Assembly (NCBI RefSeq): GCF_964340395.1
Contig: NC_135554.1
Coordinates: 4,218,975-4,282,974 of the forward strand
Direction of reading: 5' to 3'
DNA: 64,000 nt
Origin: Glandiceps talaboti
Lineage: Eukaryota; Hemichordata; Enteropneusta; Spengelidae
The notes beneath the pieces were generated by a model that saw only the letters and a list, made by a program, of their open reading frames with translations, did no database searches and was not told the DNA's origin. The translations under genes were made by a program, and so were the position numbers. Shown here piece by piece: positions 1-17,640 of this stretch (position 1 is the stretch's first letter; the number at the start of each line of letters is the position of its first letter).

Positions 1-152
1 TACTGTAGAACAGGACAGTGTGGATTCCAGGCTTTACTGTAGAACAGGACAGCATGGATTCCAGGCTATACTGTAGAACAGGACAGTATGGATTCCAGGC
101 TATACTGTAGAACAGGACAGTATGGATTCCAGGCTATACTGTAGAACAGGAC
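1..152. repeat. 34-bp minisatellite, cut by window edge
   Basis: About 4.5 copies of a 34-bp unit containing TACTGTAGAACAGGACAG. Copies are nearly identical (GTG/CATG/TATG variants at one spot). The array is already in progress at base 1, so it extends upstream of the window. Confidence 0.93.
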
Positions 153-157
153 ACACA

Positions 158-335
158 GAGGTACACTACCCTAGTACACAGATGTACCGGTACAGTAGAA
201 GCCTACCCTAGTACACACAGAGGTACATATACATATATGGTGTGTAGCAGCCTACTCTGGTACACAGTGGTATACATATGGTGTGTAGAAGCCTGCTCTA
301 GTACACAGTGGTATATGCAATATGTGTATGGTGAC
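158..335. repeat. Degenerate tandem repeat, about 55-60 bp unit
   Basis: Three to four diverged copies of a block with CTAGTACACAG, a GTACATATACATATG-like core and TGTGTAGAAGCC. It directly follows the 34-bp array and ends in unique sequence near 335. Confidence 0.7.
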
Positions 336-3300
336 CCCTAGTAAAAATGCTGACTCAGAGTACATTGTGTGATAGCCTTGTAATTAAATACATTCCTATT
401 TGACAATCTCTTGCAATGTATGTGATCCATTATCCATGCCCTGGGAATGAACCATCCATTTATAATATTCTTTGAAATTACTAATCCACATATATTATGA
501 AATGGCCAGGAATGGAGAGTTTTTGGTTGAATTATTTACCCTATTAACTGTACAGGGGTATACATGTATTCCATTTATTTTTCAATATACAGTGCATTAG
601 CTTGGAAAGCAAGATTACAGATTGCACTATTTGCATATATCAAGACATCATTTGACCTTGAAATGATATGTTTTATGTGGAGAAGTTTTCCACCGGGAGT
701 GATTATGTCTAGAAAATTTATGTCACTTGAACTTTCCTGCACTCTAGGTGATATAGCTTGTATGTGAAATAATCCCATTGCAATTGAAATTCAAAGCATA
801 GTATAAGTCACTAATTCTTGATCTCAAGGGAAATTGATATTTTTCAATATTTTTTATAATTATTGTAATAACTGTCATCTCAGTATCTTCAAATTTATAG
901 GGTTATATTTGACTTACAGTTACAGTAGGAATTTTAGATTTTTGTCAACTAGCTAATGAAAAGAACCTCAGTCACTATGGTCAATTTTCAACTAATTTCC
1001 TCAAAACGTTGAAATGACTCGACCGCACTTCCATTATAGTAATTTCCGCAGTTTTGAAAAAGAGAGATTTACTTGGAAATCTTACCTGTACAGATTTGTA
1101 TTAATGTGTAAATAGAAAATGTTGTGCAGTAACATTGTCTAGCCGAGATAAAACAACCTTTCACTTTAAATCTGTGCAAATTTAAACAATTACACAGAGA
1201 AACTGATTTCTCTGTTGGAGGCAAACTTTCATTTCAAATCATGTGTAAATTTATGTAATTTCCTTGAATTAACATGAGAAGTGACTTTGCAAATATGAGT
1301 TGTTTGTGTCTGATCTCAATTTTTGACAAAGGTCAGCCTATGCAGAATAAATAGATTTAGTAAAGCACCTTCAAGGTCTGTCTCAGGTTACCCAAAACCG
1401 GAGTAATTCTAATCTTCAAAGTAACTATACTCTAGTCTATTTATAAATAGAGATTATATGGTGTGTGTTGACTAGTATTGTTGTCAATGCTGTGTCACCA
1501 TGTGTAAATATTCATGACATTTCTACAGAACAGCTGATATACTGCTTACAAAGACAAACAGCATGACTTGCAATAACTAACTGTACATTTTGTGTGCTTC
1601 CTGTCCTTGGCTTGCCACCTTAACCTTGACTGTCAGGTCAAGGTGAACAGTGATTAATGTGCTGGTGTGTGTAGATCACTTATAATTATGGGATATAAAT
1701 GAAATAACAAAAAACATACACTGAACAATGAAATGTGTCTTTACTTGCATATATTGATTAATTGAAGTATTTGACAGTGAAGAAGGAGTTCTGGGGAACT
1801 TGAAAAAACCCCAGTAAATTATCGCAGTGACATTGTACTTTTAGTAATAGAAGTATCCTAGGATAAATCCTTGCACTGTCACGGCATGTAAACCATCCTT
1901 TTATAGCGCTAGCGTGTATGACCTCTGATGACCTTGATACGCATAAATTATGTGTTAATCAGCATGACTTGCAAACTGCATACAAAGGTCTAAGCTGACA
2001 AACACCTTTAACAATGGCAATACTTTATACACTGTCACCTCTTTGACATACATAAATTGTACACTCAAAATGAACAATACTGTAGAAATGACAAATAAAT
2101 GATAAAATATATAGATTGATAGATATTTATAAGTGATGGTGAATTACATGGAATGGAATATGTATTCTTCAAAGGAAGCTTCATGTACAGTGCAAACAAT
2201 ATTCCCAAAGGAAATACATTCTTGCAAGACTCCCTACCATGCAATGAATCCCAGATCAGATTAAATAAAATATCCTTGTAAAAGATCCAATGTAAATGTA
2301 AATTTGAGTTTATTTTGTCTCATGTCTCTTGTCCTGTGAAAGAAAACTACATTTGAAAATATGTGTAAAACAACTAGTTTTACATCTGGACGTCATATTA
2401 GAAACCAAGTCCAAACCTAAGATTTTCAGATGTTTTCACCAATATGAATTCCTTAAAATAAAATATTATATGTATTGATAAGAAGTGAGATTAAATTAGA
2501 TTAGATTAGATTAGATTAGATTAGATTAGATTAGGTAAAGTTAGATTATATTTATTGAGCAATAAAATACAGCAATGTATATGCATGTTTTGATAAGTCA
2601 AGTGAGCAGTGAGTAGTGACTTACATTGTACATCCAGGTCCTTGAAAAGGTCCCCATGATCATACATGTATGTATGTTGAGGTGTCATGTAAATTATTAA
2701 AATAAGTAATAATATATGACTATTATAAATATTAGTATCTAGCCAGCCAAGTGTATATAGGCTTACTTAATTTGAAGTAGTTGTGGTGCCCATGGTAAAT
2801 AGATGTGGTGCCGTTTTTTGTCAGCTTTCCACTTCACTGATAGATAAATTGATTCCCCATAGACTTGTAGCTACTGATTAATTTAGCAGTCAGCAAACTA
2901 CTAATAGTGAGTTCAGTTGTTAGAGAAGGATATTATCAAACCACATCAGGACTATATGCATGAGACTAGGGTTGACAATTCATATTCTCATATCTCATTA
3001 AAAAAATCACCTCTTAATTTTTTCCGTAATTGTAAAACTTCAAATGACTCAAAACTATATAATTTGATGTTTGTTATAGTTTGTAATTCTAGATTTCAAA
3101 TAGTTACAAGTACTACTTTGTATAGTTCAAGGAAATCAAACAAAAATGTTACAGTATATTAACATGCAAATATTCATTCTTTTTTGTAAAATCAAAATTA
3201 AGCTCGTTCATCTGTAATCTTTACTATGAATTTTTTAGAATTTTTATTATTTGTTTTTGTCTAATTTTCAATTTAGAGACTTTGTTTGCATTGTAAATGT

Positions 3301-4092
3301 CACTGTATAACCTTCTTTGCCCATCTCCATATTTATCATTACAAACTGAATTTCCATGTCTTCCTGATGAAGGATTTATCTGAGTGCAAATAATGAAAAA
3401 ATAATCATTTCCTTTGGGGTAAGTAAATAAATAAAGTGATCATATTTGGATTAATATCTTAGGAATGGATGGCCCTGAACTGGGTGCAATATTACAGTTC
3501 AATAAATAATGTAGATGGAATTGTATGACGGATTTGGGAGGCTCAGGGTAGTTGCATTTCTTACATTCAGATTATATACCACAACCATGTCAGAAATGAA
3601 TAAAATAAAAAAAATGAAAGGGTGGGTGGGAGGAAGGTAGCCTGTCTACATTGTGATCTGTGATTTTGCATTGCTTCTCACTAACGGGTTGTAATACTAC
3701 CAGTATCAACCTGGTAACTAATAGTCACACCTAATTGTTGTTAATAGCCTGCCTGGTAATAATTTACATAAATATTAGTCTGTATGTAAATTATATTGGT
3801 GTTAACTCCTGTGTTCATGTGAAAAATGAGTGTACATTTACATAATGACTTAATTTGAATAATCAAAGAGTCTGATGTATATGTAGCGTTACCATTCCCC
3901 TTTGTGACGAATCAGTTTGAGCACATATTTCAAATCACAGTATGGGCTCAAACTGATAGTATTATAAGTGGTGAATAGAAAATAACAACTTATAAATCTT
4001 GCCTGGAAGTATCAAATACACTCATGTACATGTAGTGTTTGTGAGAGCATGGATTTTACTGATGCTGTGTACCATCAGATACAAATTTGTAG
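336..4092. other. Gene-free AT-rich sequence
   Basis: I see no exon with conserved protein signature on either strand. Open frames are short and compositionally random. The only distinct structure is a short ATTAG pentanucleotide run at 2491-2534. It could include the 5' non-coding end of KEAP1 or a neighbouring intron, but nothing proves this. Confidence 0.55.
2491..2534. repeat. (ATTAG)n microsatellite
   Basis: About eight to nine consecutive copies of the pentamer ATTAG, with degenerate flanks (AAATTAG, GGTAAAGTTAG). Confidence 0.9.
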
Positions 4093-4531
4093 CAAGTTTT
4101 AGTACAACAGCCATACCCATAGGGTACAACAGCCATACAAGTTTTAGTACAACAGCCATACCCATAGGGTATAACAGCCATACAAGTTTTAGTACAACAG
4201 CCATACCTGTAGGGTACAACAGCCATACAAGTTTTAGTACAACAGCCATACCTGTAGGGTACAACAGCCATACAAGTTTTAGTACAACAGCCATACCTGT
4301 AGGGTACAACAGCCATACAAGTTTTAGTACAACAGCCATACCTGTAGGGTACAACAGCCATACCTGTAGGGTACAACAGCCATACAAGTTTTAGTACAAC
4401 AGCCATACCTGTAGGGTACAACAGCCATACAAGTTTTAGTACAACAGCCATACCTGTAGGGTACAACAGCCATACCCATAGGGTACAACAGCCATACAAG
4501 TTTTAGTACAACAGCCATACCCATAGGGTAT
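4093..4531. repeat. 45-bp minisatellite
   Basis: About ten copies of a 45-bp unit built from CAAGTTTTAGTACAACAG and CCATACCTGTAGGGTACAAC. CCCATA and CCTGTA versions alternate, and some units lack the CAAGTTTTAG part. The period is divisible by three, so overlapping frames stay open on both strands. These frames are repeat artefacts. Confidence 0.95.
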
Positions 4532-5391
4532 ATTTTGTACAACATGCTGAGATAGGCCGATTCATGTGACTTCACTCGAGATAAACATAATTTCATTCAC
4601 AACCTGTAGTTATTGAAGTGTTGTTTACAATACTTTTCTTGATTTTTACAAGGAACTGAACCTTTTGGTCAGAAAATAATGTTGCTTCATGGGACGTCGG
4701 TGAACATGCTTGCACTCCAGAACATATGGTTCGTCATCACATCATTACTCGTGAATATTTATTACTAATCTGAAATAACCATCCATCCATCGTAAGAAAC
4801 CAGAGTTCGTTATTTTGCAGTGTCGTGGAAGAAATAACAGCTCTGGTTTGCGAGAATGAAGTAAAAGAAAAGAATGAGCAATTAATGACTTGCAATTCAG
4901 TATAGAACTACTTTTTGTTGAATCAGAAAGTCAAACAGTTCCAGGGAATTTGTATTAAAGGATGTGAACAACCAGGCTAGAGTGACTTCCATCTAATAAC
5001 AATATGATAGGATATGAGTAAATGCTGTGTTATGCTTTGGAAATGACAAGTTTGTGGAAAAAGCGTAAATGGGGTTTGACTTTCCCAAAAATGAACATTT
5101 GAGTGGTACATGTACATTTACTGTGATTAATGAGTGTTTGATATATAACGTGTGTAATCACGATTCTAGTTTGTAAGAGATGTAGTTAAAATGTTTTGAA
5201 TACAAATTAATGATATACATGAATAGGTATTTTCCTTGAAGTACAGCAGTGACTCATCAAAATTGTAGGCCTATACAAAGGTCATTGAATGAATGCTATG
5301 TAATCATTATTATACAGCTATATACAACATGTATGTCGTATGTAGATTGTACTAGTATTCTATTACAAAGCTGTACATGTACACGTGTGTC

Positions 5392-5472
5392 AAGTCATAC
5401 CGGTCCCAAGTCATACCGGTCCCAAGTCATACCAGTCCCAAGTTATACCGATCCCAAGTCATACTGGTCCCC
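5392..5472. repeat. 16-bp tandem repeat
   Basis: Five copies of CCCAAGTCATACCGGT with point changes (CCAGT, CCGAT, CTGGT). Confidence 0.88.
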
Positions 5473-6879
5473 AGACCATTGTCATTCTGGACTACAGTGT
5501 ACTGCCTTTCAGTCAGGTAATTGTGTGTTTCATAACTTATTTCAGGTAGTGTTGCTCCTAAGGCTTGTTGAAGTTGTTCTTCTGTCAGTGTCAGACTGAT
5601 AGTGCAGTACAGTACATATGTATATTCATCAACCTTCATTAGTATAGAATCTCTACTGCAAAGTTTTTAGGTTTCAAAATTACCACCCCAATGTCTTTCA
5701 GTTCGGAAAGTTGCCAAGTTAGGTCTTTATTTGCTGTATTAAGTAGCTTTATCAAAACAGTTTGGCGCACATAATTGTATGTTAATTCTATGGAACTACT
5801 CATAAAAAGCCAAAAAAATTATAGGGCTAGCCTTGGAAAGTAGTTCTCTTTAAGTTTTTGGTAGAATGTAACCCTGACAATAAAATAGCTTTTGTGTGAA
5901 GGAGTGTACTAAATTCCACCGTCTTAGTGAGTATTACGTAGAATTGAAGAATATGAGACTCATTCAACTACTCACTCTAGGGATATATACCGATACAGTT
6001 CAAATCATGGAATTATTGTGACTTATTAATATTATATTTCTGTATATTGATTCTATCACTACCAGTTTTACATGTCATGTTGGCATGGAAACTAAATTGC
6101 CTTTGTAAATGTTATGATTCTGAAAACAAACTTTTGAGAACAATATTGAAATACTTTTTCTAATAACAGTCCAAGGAAAATACAGATTTATTATATTATT
6201 TATTTTATTCTACATTTTCACTTGTTGTCATTCTTCTTTGAATTTTTTTTTACCAAGAAATTTATTATTTTGGATTTGCAGATAATGCAAGTCATTGCTT
6301 CATGTTTATATCAGGTAGTTTTGATGGAAGGTTTTGCATGAGATGACATCACTTTCTAAGTTAACATTATATTTGTTTGTATATACTCTCTTTGTATGCA
6401 TTGAATCTCCATACCTAATTGAGACAAGTAAGTGAACCTTGAAAATTAAAAACCTTGACTTACATAAACATGACCATATGTGTGAGTAAAAATGTTGTGT
6501 TGAGAAAGTTTTAGACTATGTCTTGTTATGATTGCTGTATTGTGTACCAATGACTCTATCCTTGAATTCAGCCTTTACAAAGGATATTATCAAGTGAATG
6601 GTTATTATTGTACTTTGGATGTGTTCCAGGGATAGCAATGACTTGGCAGTTTTGTAATACCAGTGTAACTACATGTGTCATGTCCTGTACGGTGATACTG
6701 TGGATTGTCACACTGTCACTATTTTATGAGTTGTACAGGTACCCTAGATACAGTGACATGTCATACCGTCACTATTTTACGTGTATGAGTTGTACAGGTA
6801 TTATGGAGATGTCACACTTTCAAAACTGTGTTAATTATACATGCTGACTTTAACACCCTATAGGTAAAATGATTTGCCA

Positions 6880-7260
6880 TATTGTCACAATGGAATTGTG
6901 TTAGTTATACAAGTACTAAGTGGACAAACTATGTAGATGGAAGAGTCAATGTCAAAATTGTGTTAGTTCTACAGGTACTAAGTAAGTGGATGTAGTTTGA
7001 ATCATGATGTCAAAATAGTGTTAGTTATACAGGTACTAACAGAACACAGGATGTGTAGGGGGGATGAGTTTCATGATGTCAAAATAGTGTTAGTTATACA
7101 GGTACATGTACTAACAGAACACAGGATGTGTAGGGTGATGAGTTTCATTATGTCAAAATAGTGTTAGTTATACAGGTACTAACTGGGTACAATATGAGTC
7201 ACTCACAAAAGTGTTAGTTATTGAAACTGAACAGGTGTAGCACCATAAAGTCAAAGTAGT
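6880..7260. repeat. Diverged repeat with GTGTTAGTTATACAGGTACT core
   Basis: Five or six spaced copies of ATGTCAAAATAGTGTTAGTTA plus ACAGGTACTAA, with variable spacers of about 60-75 bp. Two copies also share ACAGAACACAGGATGTGTAGG. It looks like an old, decaying minisatellite. Confidence 0.75.
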
Positions 7261-8600
7261 GTGAGTTTTGTCCAAATATTTTATTGTCTCTCTGTGTTTA
7301 TCATTTACAATGTAGTCGTACACCTGTTGATCAGATCAATACTTTCCTTTGATGACATTTATTCAAAGTATGTATGAATAAAGTATATGTTAAAACAACT
7401 ACAACCATGTAGGTTTTGATTTTTGATCTAATGTCTGTGGGAGCTCAGCTCAGTTTTCACTTTTGCTTTGAGTGACCTTTGACACTGTGTTATATACATA
7501 TAGTTTATTGTAATCAAAGTCGAAGTAGATAAACACTTATTTGTGGCTGAACTCTTAAGATTGGGATTACAGTTACTGTATTGGCCGTAAATGTGTATTT
7601 TTAAGCAATGTATATATGTATTGAACAATTTTAGTTTGACAGTTGTATACTTTGTGGTCAGAAGATTAATTTTCTTGAGAGTGAATAAGGTTGTTGGGTT
7701 ATATATAAATCATGTACCTGTGAATTGTATAAACACATTCCCCATGGTGCCCAGAGCTAAATTTAGAAAGGACCAGTTAAAATGGACTGCAAAATACATA
7801 GTCATTGTCCTGATAACTTATATGTGTGTAGAAGGAGATTATGAAAACACCTCCTCTCATAAAATGTTTCTCAGTTTAAACATGTAAGTGCATAGTTACT
7901 GATTATGTAGATTGTAAATATGAAATTGATTGGTATTCATACCTTTCATGTTTACCTACTAATTGTATATAGATTAAGAGTGAAACAGAAAAAAAAGTTA
8001 GTGGATTTTTTGACTTTTAGCCAATCAAACTCTTGGTTTGAACCTGAGAGATGAACTTACCATTATATAATTCTATTATTACTTGATATTAATTTTATTA
8101 TTATTATTATGATTTTAAGAATTAGTTATATATTTGTCAGTTTTAATTTTTTTCTTGTATTTCCGTACTTCACTCTAGGTCATATAGTCTCTGTGTGTTT
8201 ATATTTTGTATTTCATGTGTCTTTATCAAATGTGAGTGTTCTTTAATTCTGGAGATCTTTTACAGTTACATTCAATTCAAATTTCTAGAAAAGTATGCTT
8301 AGCTGAGATGCAAAACTAGTCAAAGTTTCAAGTTATTTTTGTACAACACAAATAATAACCTTATGGCCTATAAGAAAGCCACACTCACAGTTAAAACAAA
8401 GCAAAATTCTTGAATGGCCGTCATGAATGATGAAGTGTACAATGTAGATTAGGGTGATAAAAGATTAGACATTCATTGTGTGACCTTTCCTGTATTCAAG
8501 GTTTTCAAATTAGGTAAGTCCAATACAACAATGCAGTGTTCTTGTGTAATGTGGTTGTTTTACATTTATTTAACTGAACTGCATTTTTCTTACTTAACAG

Positions 8601-8744
8601 ATGCCCTGAAGTTCATATCAATGGGGCAGTTTGAAGTATCAAGAAATGGCTATCTTGTACTACTACAGTGTTTTTTAGGAAGAGTTCATCAAAATTCGTG
8701 TTGTGATCATTTGAGTTGATATCCATGGAAAAGTTAAATTAAGT
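8601..8744 (+). promoter_or_regulatory. Candidate KEAP1 5' UTR exon with upstream ORFs
   Basis: A pyrimidine-rich tract ending TTACTTAACAG at 8600 looks like a 3' splice site leading into the exon that carries the KEAP1 start. If transcribed from here, the leader has three small upstream ORFs: 8601-8609 (Met-Pro-stop), 8621-8719 (32 codons) and 8725-8742 (5 codons, ending 2 nt before the main ATG). The KEAP1 frame has a TGA at 8712, which supports 8745 as the true start. The upstream exon is not located. Confidence 0.45.
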
Positions 8745-13171
<4,427 letters not shown>

Positions 13172-13698
13172 CACAGAAGATCTAAGACCCCCTCTCCTGG
13201 AAGATCATCGAGACCGAGACAAAGACATTCAATGGCCTTCTAGAAGTGATGGGTCTTATTGACGACCTGCAGTGATAGATTGTACTCAACTAGCATTTAC
13301 GTTAAAACGAGACGGAGACAACTATTGCTGGAGAAGTGGAAATTTTGACACTGAGGACATTAGGATATGAATTTACATTGTACCATCTCGATACTGCAAT
13401 TTTGTTACAACCCCAGACTTGCTTTTTTTCCCATTTGTATCTGTGTGTTCACAAACAAAATCACTCCCAACTTTTGCAAAAGTTGAAACAAATCCATCTT
13501 GTTTTCAACAATATTTACCTAGCCTGTATACCGTATGAGTTTGGCAGCCATTTTGAATTGAGTTACAAGTGTGAAAATGTATGATTAATTTGTCCTCAAT
13601 TCTAAAAATTGGCTTGACAACACATGGGTGTTTTTGGGATTTGCAAGGGGAAAAATTCTCTTGTGCAAGGTACCAGCAAATATTCTTGGTCTTTTATG

Positions 13699-13699
<1 letters not shown>

Positions 13700-13772
<73 letters not shown>
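13700..13772. repeat. (CA)n microsatellite
   Basis: About 36 CA dinucleotides without interruption, downstream of the KEAP1 stop. Confidence 0.97.
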
Positions 13773-13773
<1 letters not shown>

Positions 13774-14050
13774 TAGCACCATTGAATAGTTTTCAGTATA
13801 TCTCCTTAATTGGTAGCAAACCACTCAATACACAAGCAGAGAATGATAACAGCCTGTTGTTATTTTATTATATTTTATCCCCCAAAACAAGAATTGAAGA
13901 ATTTTTTTTTATAATTTTCATTTTCCAAATTTTTTAAAAACAATATCACAAAAATCTTGAACCTAAAATGGTCAAGGTCAGCAGAATTGATTCATTGCTG
14001 TATCACCACTCACATACTATGTATTGTGATTTTTGTAGAAGAAATGCTGA

Positions 14051-14096
14051 GTGGGGAGAGGTGGTGGGGGTAGGGGGGGTGGGGGTGGGGGGAGTG
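14051..14096 (+). repeat. G-rich tract, possible G-quadruplex
   Basis: Several runs of four or more G separated by one to four bases on the + strand, in otherwise AT-rich DNA. If KEAP1 transcription extends this far, the run would be in the RNA sense strand. Confidence 0.6.
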
Positions 14097-15107
14097 TTCA
14101 GTATGTAAATTTTGATATATAAGTTGTTATCAACTGAACTCCAGCAATGTACAAGCATTACTAGAATAGAAATATTTAAGTTACATTTTAAGACAAATAA
14201 TTTTCAACTCAAATATTGTCTTTCATAACAGTACTGTACATTCTGTACAAGTAGGAGGAATGAACTCAACAAACTATTGTGTAATCACTGACCTGATAAG
14301 TATAGGGGTCACAGGTCAGAGGTCACTGAAGACAGTATGCTCTCTAATTGTACAATAGGCTATCAGTTGAATAATACATCACCTCATCCATTGTGCCATT
14401 GAGGATTTACGTATTGAACACACACACTCCCCTGAGGCTTATCTGTCTCTCATATATTAAATGCTCCAGGGGGATTTTAAAAGGGAAACTTAGATGTGAT
14501 TATTTATAGGGGGAATAAATAAAATACTTGACTGGTAGAGCTGTTAAATTAACATGCATGGGACAATACAATGTCCATGTTTCCTCACAATGTCTGAATA
14601 TCCACTTTAACACATTAGTGTTATCATATCAGTGTAGCCATACATCAGATTATTCTTAGGTTCTGGGTAAACTTTTTCTATAGCTATGCCAGACAACTAC
14701 ATTTCATGTCTAAATTGGAATTCTAGTTCAATGACTAATGCAATATTATCATTTTCACTCTTCTAAGATATTCCTTCAATAATTTCATTGTGAAAAGTAA
14801 GCCTGGGATGTTAGCAAAACCAAATCAAAGAGACTAATATCAGGAATCTACAACTGTATATGAATCTAGTGAGTGAAATAATAACCTGTGTTGTTCTAAT
14901 TCTAAGTCTTATCGGATTGTTTGTTATGTGTTCTTGTCCTGTTTTAGTGTATGCTGAAAATACCATGATTCCATATTGACCCTATTGTGTATACTAGTAT
15001 GTGTAATTGTTAAGTACAATGTAAGTGTATTTACAGCAGTTTGAATAGTGCATCAACATGAAGTGACCATTAGACATAGCCAGTGTTTTCAGTCATGTAT
15101 TGTCTAG

Positions 15108-15322
15108 CTATCTAAGAGGTAGACAGTAACTTATAGTGTCTATAAGGGGTAGACAGTAACATAGTGTCTATAGGGGTAGAGTGTCTATAAGGGTTAGACA
15201 GTAACATAGTGTCTATAGGGGTAGACAGTAACATAGTGTCTATAAGGGGTAGACAGTAACTTACAGTGTCTATAGGGGTAGACAGTAACTTATAGTGTCT
15301 ATAGTCTATAGGGATAACTTAT
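15108..15322. repeat. About 28-bp minisatellite
   Basis: Seven or eight variable copies of GTCTATAGGGGTAGACAGTA followed by ACATAGT or ACTTATAGT. Unit length varies because of small deletions. Confidence 0.88.
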
Positions 15323-16200
15323 AGTGTTTTAGCTATATAAGAATTTGACAAACTTGTCTTGGTACGAGATCTATAAGGAATAGACTGTCATAGACTTACA
15401 TGTATAGTGTCTAACTACAGAAACTGATTATGGTATAAAAATATAACCACCAAGCATATATCAATGTTTTGTATAGTGTGTTTATCTAACCTTTATCCCT
15501 AAATTCATGAAGATGAAATTATTAGTAAAACTCTAAGATTGCAGATATGTCGACTCTACATCTACTGATAGTCATTGTATTTACATATACAATGTATTGT
15601 TTTATCACATGCACACACAGCATGCACTGTGCCTCCTTTACATACGTATTCAAGAATACACAGGTATACAGACATGCACATACATACATACATACACACG
15701 TACGTTGCATGTCATTGTCAATTAGAAATTATAAACACATTAGTAATAAGGTATAGATAATGCTTAATTTTAGATCTTGGAGAAGTTATTTGTACTAGTC
15801 TAGTAAAAATGGCTTCAAGGAAATGGTATTCATGTTCAGGGCTATGCCAGTCTAGGGATACTAACTAATAATATACATGTTAAGGGCCATGATAGCACAT
15901 CTCCCATGATAGTGGCTAAGCATCACTGGTAAACAAAGAAATGGACAAGCTATTTAGTTCTTTAACTATCAGAATGTGACATGTATATTGTGTGTCTTGG
16001 CCAGTGCATGTAAACAAATAGAAGTAGTAATGGTATATACCTGGTTCTATAACATTTCAAGAAAATCTCTGAAATATATGTGAAATGGAAATAGTAGTAA
16101 TAACAGTAGAAAATTAGAAAATTAATCTAACAGTTGTGTACCATGACAGGAAGGGGATGTTGGTAAGAGTGGTGTGTGTGTGTGTGTGGGGGGGGGACTA
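15323..16200. other. Gene-free sequence
   Basis: No exon recognised. Contains a short (TACA)n patch near 15681 and a GT/G run at 16170-16197 that borders the next repetitive element. Confidence 0.55.
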
Positions 16201-17640
16201 GTTAGCCCCCAGTGGGCACTAGCTGGAGGGAGCTTACATGGTGGATTCCATCCATCTGTGCGTGTGTGCATGTGTTTGTTCGTATAGCAAAATGGTGGCC
16301 ATGTTTGTGATTAACAAGCACATTTTGCCTGTTACCACTAAAAGTTTGATACATATTGACACCATTCAGGTGTCTACCCTCACATTATCAATAATGAGCT
16401 TTCTGATGAGACCATGACCTTGACATATATTTTCAAGGTTAAATGAGCAAAATTTAACCTTGAATCTAGCGACACTGTTAAAGGTCATGAAATTAAGTGA
16501 CATGTATATGCCTCACATAGTCAAACCCAAGTCATAATCAAAATATTATCATTTGGAATATTTTATTTAAAAAGATATGAAGGTGAATGAACGAACGCAT
16601 GCACACATGGATGGAATCCACCATGTAAGCTATGAAGGTGAATGAACGAACTCATGCACACATGGATGGAATCCACCATGTAAGCTATGAAGGTGAATGA
16701 ACGAACGCATGCACACATGGATGGAATCCACCATGTAAGCTATGAAGGTGAATGAACGAACACATGCACACATGGATGGAATCCACCATGTAAGCTATGA
16801 AGGTGAATGAACGAACACATGCACACATGGATGGAATCCACCATGTAAGCTATGAAGGTGAACGAACGAACGCATGCACACATGGATGGAATCCACCATG
16901 TAAGCTATGAAGGTGAATGAACGAACACATGCACACATGGATGGAATCCACCATGTAAGCTATGAAGGTGAATGAACGAACGCATGCACACATGGATGGA
17001 ATCCACCATGTAAGCTATGAAGGTGAATGAACGAACACATGCACACATGGATGGAATCCACCATGTAAGCTATGAAGGTGAATGAACGAACACATGCACA
17101 CATGGATGGAATCCACCATGTAAGCTATGAAGGTGAACGAACGAACGCATGCACACATGGATGGAATCCACCATGTAAGCTATGAAGGTGAATGAACGAA
17201 CACATGCACACATGGATGGAATCCACCATGTAAGCTATGAAGGTGAATGAACGAACTCATGCACACATGGATGGAATCCACCATGTAAGCTATGAAGGTG
17301 AATGAACGAACGCATGCACACATGGATGGAATCCACCATGTAAGCTATGAAGGTGAATGAACGAACACATGCACACATGGATGGAATCCACCATGTAAGC
17401 TATGAAGGTGAATGAACGAACACATGCACACATGGATGGAATCCACCATGTAAGCTATGAAGGTGAATGAACGAACTCATGCACACATGGATGGAATCCA
17501 CCATGTAAGCTATGAAGGTGAATGAACGAACGCATGCACACATGGATGGAATCCACCATGTAAGCTATGAAGGTGAATGAACGAACGCATGCACACATGG
17601 ATGGAATCCACCATGTAAGCTCAAGAAGTTGAATACACAA
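16201..17640. mobile_element. Transposon-like element with inverted end and 55-bp array
   Basis: The 25 bases at 16231-16255 are the exact reverse complement of 17597-17621, the last 25 bases of the 55-bp array that begins at 16576. Between them lies about 320 bp of unique sequence including the motif CTAGCGACACTGTT, which recurs as CTAGCGATACTGTT just outside the right end, near 17773. I read this as an inverted-repeat element whose right end has been amplified. No transposase frame is present and the outer borders are uncertain. Confidence 0.55.
16576..17621. repeat. 55-bp minisatellite (19 copies)
   Basis: Nineteen near-perfect copies of a 55-bp unit that starts TATGAAGGTGAATGAACGAA and ends ATCCACCATGTAAGC. 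Variation is almost confined to one position (CGCATG, CACATG, CTCATG) and AATGAACG/AACGAACG. The variant order repeats in blocks, which suggests multi-unit duplication. Confidence 0.96.

Larger units (their letters stand above)
4532..8600. other. Gene-free 5' flank of KEAP1
   Basis: No convincing coding exon. It holds two small repeat patches (5392-5472 and 6880-7260) and a stretch near 4690-4830 with a little more CpG. A first non-coding KEAP1 exon or its promoter could lie here, but I cannot place either. Confidence 0.5.
13172..15107 (+). other. KEAP1 3' UTR and downstream flank
   Basis: No further Kelch-like exon is visible. An AATAAA at 14514-14519 (overlapping a second one) is a possible poly(A) signal, which would give a long 3' UTR of about 1.35 kb including the CA run at 13700 and the G-rich run at 14051. 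A 20-bp segment at 13771-13790 repeats one at 10873-10892 in KEAP1 intron 1. Assignment to the UTR is an inference. Confidence 0.35.

Noticed and set aside
4022-4596. Frames of 90-147 codons over 4.0-4.6 kb on both strands
   Set aside because: 45-bp period array; no conserved sequence.
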